Positions 63,219-64,000 of a DNA stretch of 64,000 nt are shown here, piece by piece. The position numbers were made by a program, and so were the translations under genes. Each line of letters opens with the position of its first letter. Position 1 is the first letter of the stretch. The notes under the pieces were generated by a model. That model saw only the letters and a list, made by a program, of their open reading frames with translations. It did no database searches and was not told the origin of the DNA. The stretch is from Pseudomonadota bacterium (GTDB lineage Bacteria > Pseudomonadota > Gammaproteobacteria > Burkholderiales > Eutrophovitaceae), in contig JAQBTV010000002.1 of assembly GCA_027624715.1 (NCBI GenBank), forward strand, positions 1-64,000. Reading direction: 5' to 3'.

Positions 63219-64000
63219 TTACGTAAATGAATTGGCAATCGCTTTACCAACATCGGAGGTTGCAGCTGATCCGCCAAGATCAGGAGTAACAGGACCGGAA
63301 ACCAAACACGCTTCAATACTATTGGTGATCGCTCTAGCGGCAGCGTGTTCGCCAAGATGATCTAGCATCATTGCGCCCGACCAAATTTGAGCGATTGGGT
63401 TTGCGATATTTTTGCCATAAATATCAGGAGCTGAGCCATGCACTGGTTCAAATAGGGATGGAAAGTTTCGCCCAGGATTGATGTTTGCAGATGGCGCTAT
63501 ACCAATGGTTCCTGCAGTGGCTGGCCCAATGTCTGAGATAATATCGCCAAACAAGTTAGAAGCGACGATAACATCGAACCGCTGCGGATTTAAAATGAGT
63601 TGGATTGTGAGGCCATCAATGTGATATTGGTCTGTAGTGATGTTTGGATGTTCAGCCGACACTACTTTAAAGCGTTCATCCCAGTAGGGCATGGTGATCG
63701 CAATACCATTTGATTTGGTAGCTGATGTCACATGTTTTCTATCTCTCTTTTGCGCTAATCCGAAAGCGTATTGCATGATGCGGTCTACACCTTTTCGCGT
63801 AAAAACTGACGTTTGTGTGACCGTCTCTCGATCGGTGCCTTCGAACATTCTGCCGCCGATGGAAGAATACTCACCTTCGGTATTTTCACGAACAACCAGA
63901 TAATCGATGTCACCTGGCTTGCGATCGGCTAATGGACACTTCACTCCTGGTAGGAGTTTGACTGGGCGCAAGTTTACGTATTGGTCAAATTCCCTACGAT
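63219..64000 (-). CDS. Tartrate dehydrogenase / isopropylmalate dehydrogenase-family decarboxylating dehydrogenase (partial)
   Basis: The C-terminal 260 residues of a metal- and NAD-dependent beta-decarboxylating dehydrogenase; the 5' end is outside the window. RPVKLLPGVKCPLA, DYLVVRENTEGEYSSIGGRM, the catalytic Lys/Asp region (KSNGIAITMPYWDERF), NLFGDIISDIGPATAGTIG and EPVHGSAPDIYGKNIANP are the family landmarks. The RENTEGEYSSIGGR segment favours tartrate dehydrogenase/malate decarboxylase (TtuC) over leucine-biosynthetic LeuB. It probably belongs to the same catabolic region. Confidence 0.88.
   Translation of the reverse strand, partial: RREFDQYVNLRPVKLLPGVKCPLADRKPGDIDYLVVRENTEGEYSSIGGRMFEGTDRETVTQTSVFTRKGVDRIMQYAFGLAQKRDRKHVTSATKSNGIAITMPYWDERFKVVSAEHPNITTDQYHIDGLTIQLILNPQRFDVIVASNLFGDIISDIGPATAGTIGIAPSANINPGRNFPSLFEPVHGSAPDIYGKNIANPIAQIWSGAMMLDHLGEHAAARAITNSIEACLVSGPVTPDLGGSAATSDVGKAIANSFT

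Noticed and set aside
1-64000. rRNA, tRNA or tmRNA genes
   Set aside because: No TpsiC-arm motif with matching acceptor stem or rRNA conserved block was seen on either strand when reading the gaps.

Overview
The window is a gene-dense, moderately AT-rich chromosomal segment of a proteobacterium, most likely a low-GC member of the Betaproteobacteria (Burkholderiales-like). This is inferred from gene order and lineage-typical families: rsgA / pterin dehydratase / M48 peptidase next to orn; rpmE-rho-trxA beside fdxA and an AddAB-like pair; a FeoB followed by a small Cys-rich membrane protein; an Lrp/AsnC regulator overlapping a LOG-family gene; and a histone-H1-like tail ending in an AWPFP motif. 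No rRNA, tRNA, CRISPR array or complete insertion sequence was seen.

Layout. 0-2.9 kb: Lys/Ala-repeat H1-like tail (partial), a secreted DUF302 protein, a conserved hypothetical, a GST relic and dusA. 2.9-6.4 kb: a divergent three-gene set (FAH-family hydrolase, SDR, UxaA-family dehydratase) that reads as a non-phosphorylative sugar-acid pathway. 6.4-11 kb: small genes (GNAT, Nudix CoA pyrophosphatase, YbaK-like deacylase, HtrA-type protease, enoyl-CoA hydratase) with relics between them. 11-22.4 kb: housekeeping block (rsgA, PCD, M48 peptidase, orn, pgi, Hsp15, Hsp33, ArnT-like transferase, rpmE, rho, trxA, fdxA). 22.4-28.4 kb: AddB/AddA-type helicase-nuclease. 28.4-33.2 kb: minus-strand catabolic run (carboxymuconolactone decarboxylase-like, 3-hydroxyisobutyrate dehydrogenase-like, SDR, D-aminoacylase-like) ending at an HtrA-fold protein with all catalytic residues replaced. 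33.3-34.8 kb: a horizontally acquired patch with an AT-rich GT14 glycosyltransferase cut by an IS30-family fragment, followed by a GC-richer piece with a TIGR02450 gene. 34.8-42 kb: fatty acid hydroxylase, maeB, cold-shock gene with a long leader, acyl-CoA synthetase, TfdA-like dioxygenase, metallo-beta-lactamase hydrolase. 42.2-44.6 kb: feoA-feoB-small protein behind a Fur box. 44.6-51.1 kb: old yellow enzyme, HpaH-like hydratase, TlpA-like thioredoxin, aceE without an adjacent aceF, Lrp regulator and LOG protein. 51.1-55.3 kb: RND pump and adaptor. 55.4-64 kb: sodium:solute symporter with a 30-residue accessory protein, then a set of oxidoreductases and a fluoroacetate-dehalogenase-like hydrolase, ending in a partial tartrate/isopropylmalate-type dehydrogenase.

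A recurrent theme is gene decay. Short, recognisable remains of a GST, a malic enzyme/phosphotransacetylase C-terminus (paralogue of the intact maeB in the same window), a thiolase N-terminus, an enoyl-CoA hydratase, an IS30 transposase and possibly a TusA-like protein sit in the gaps. This fits a genome undergoing reduction. I found no clearly novel defence or mobile system. The strongest candidates for follow-up are the pseudoprotease, the sugar-acid cassette, the symporter micro-protein, the 57-64 kb catabolic set and the relics.
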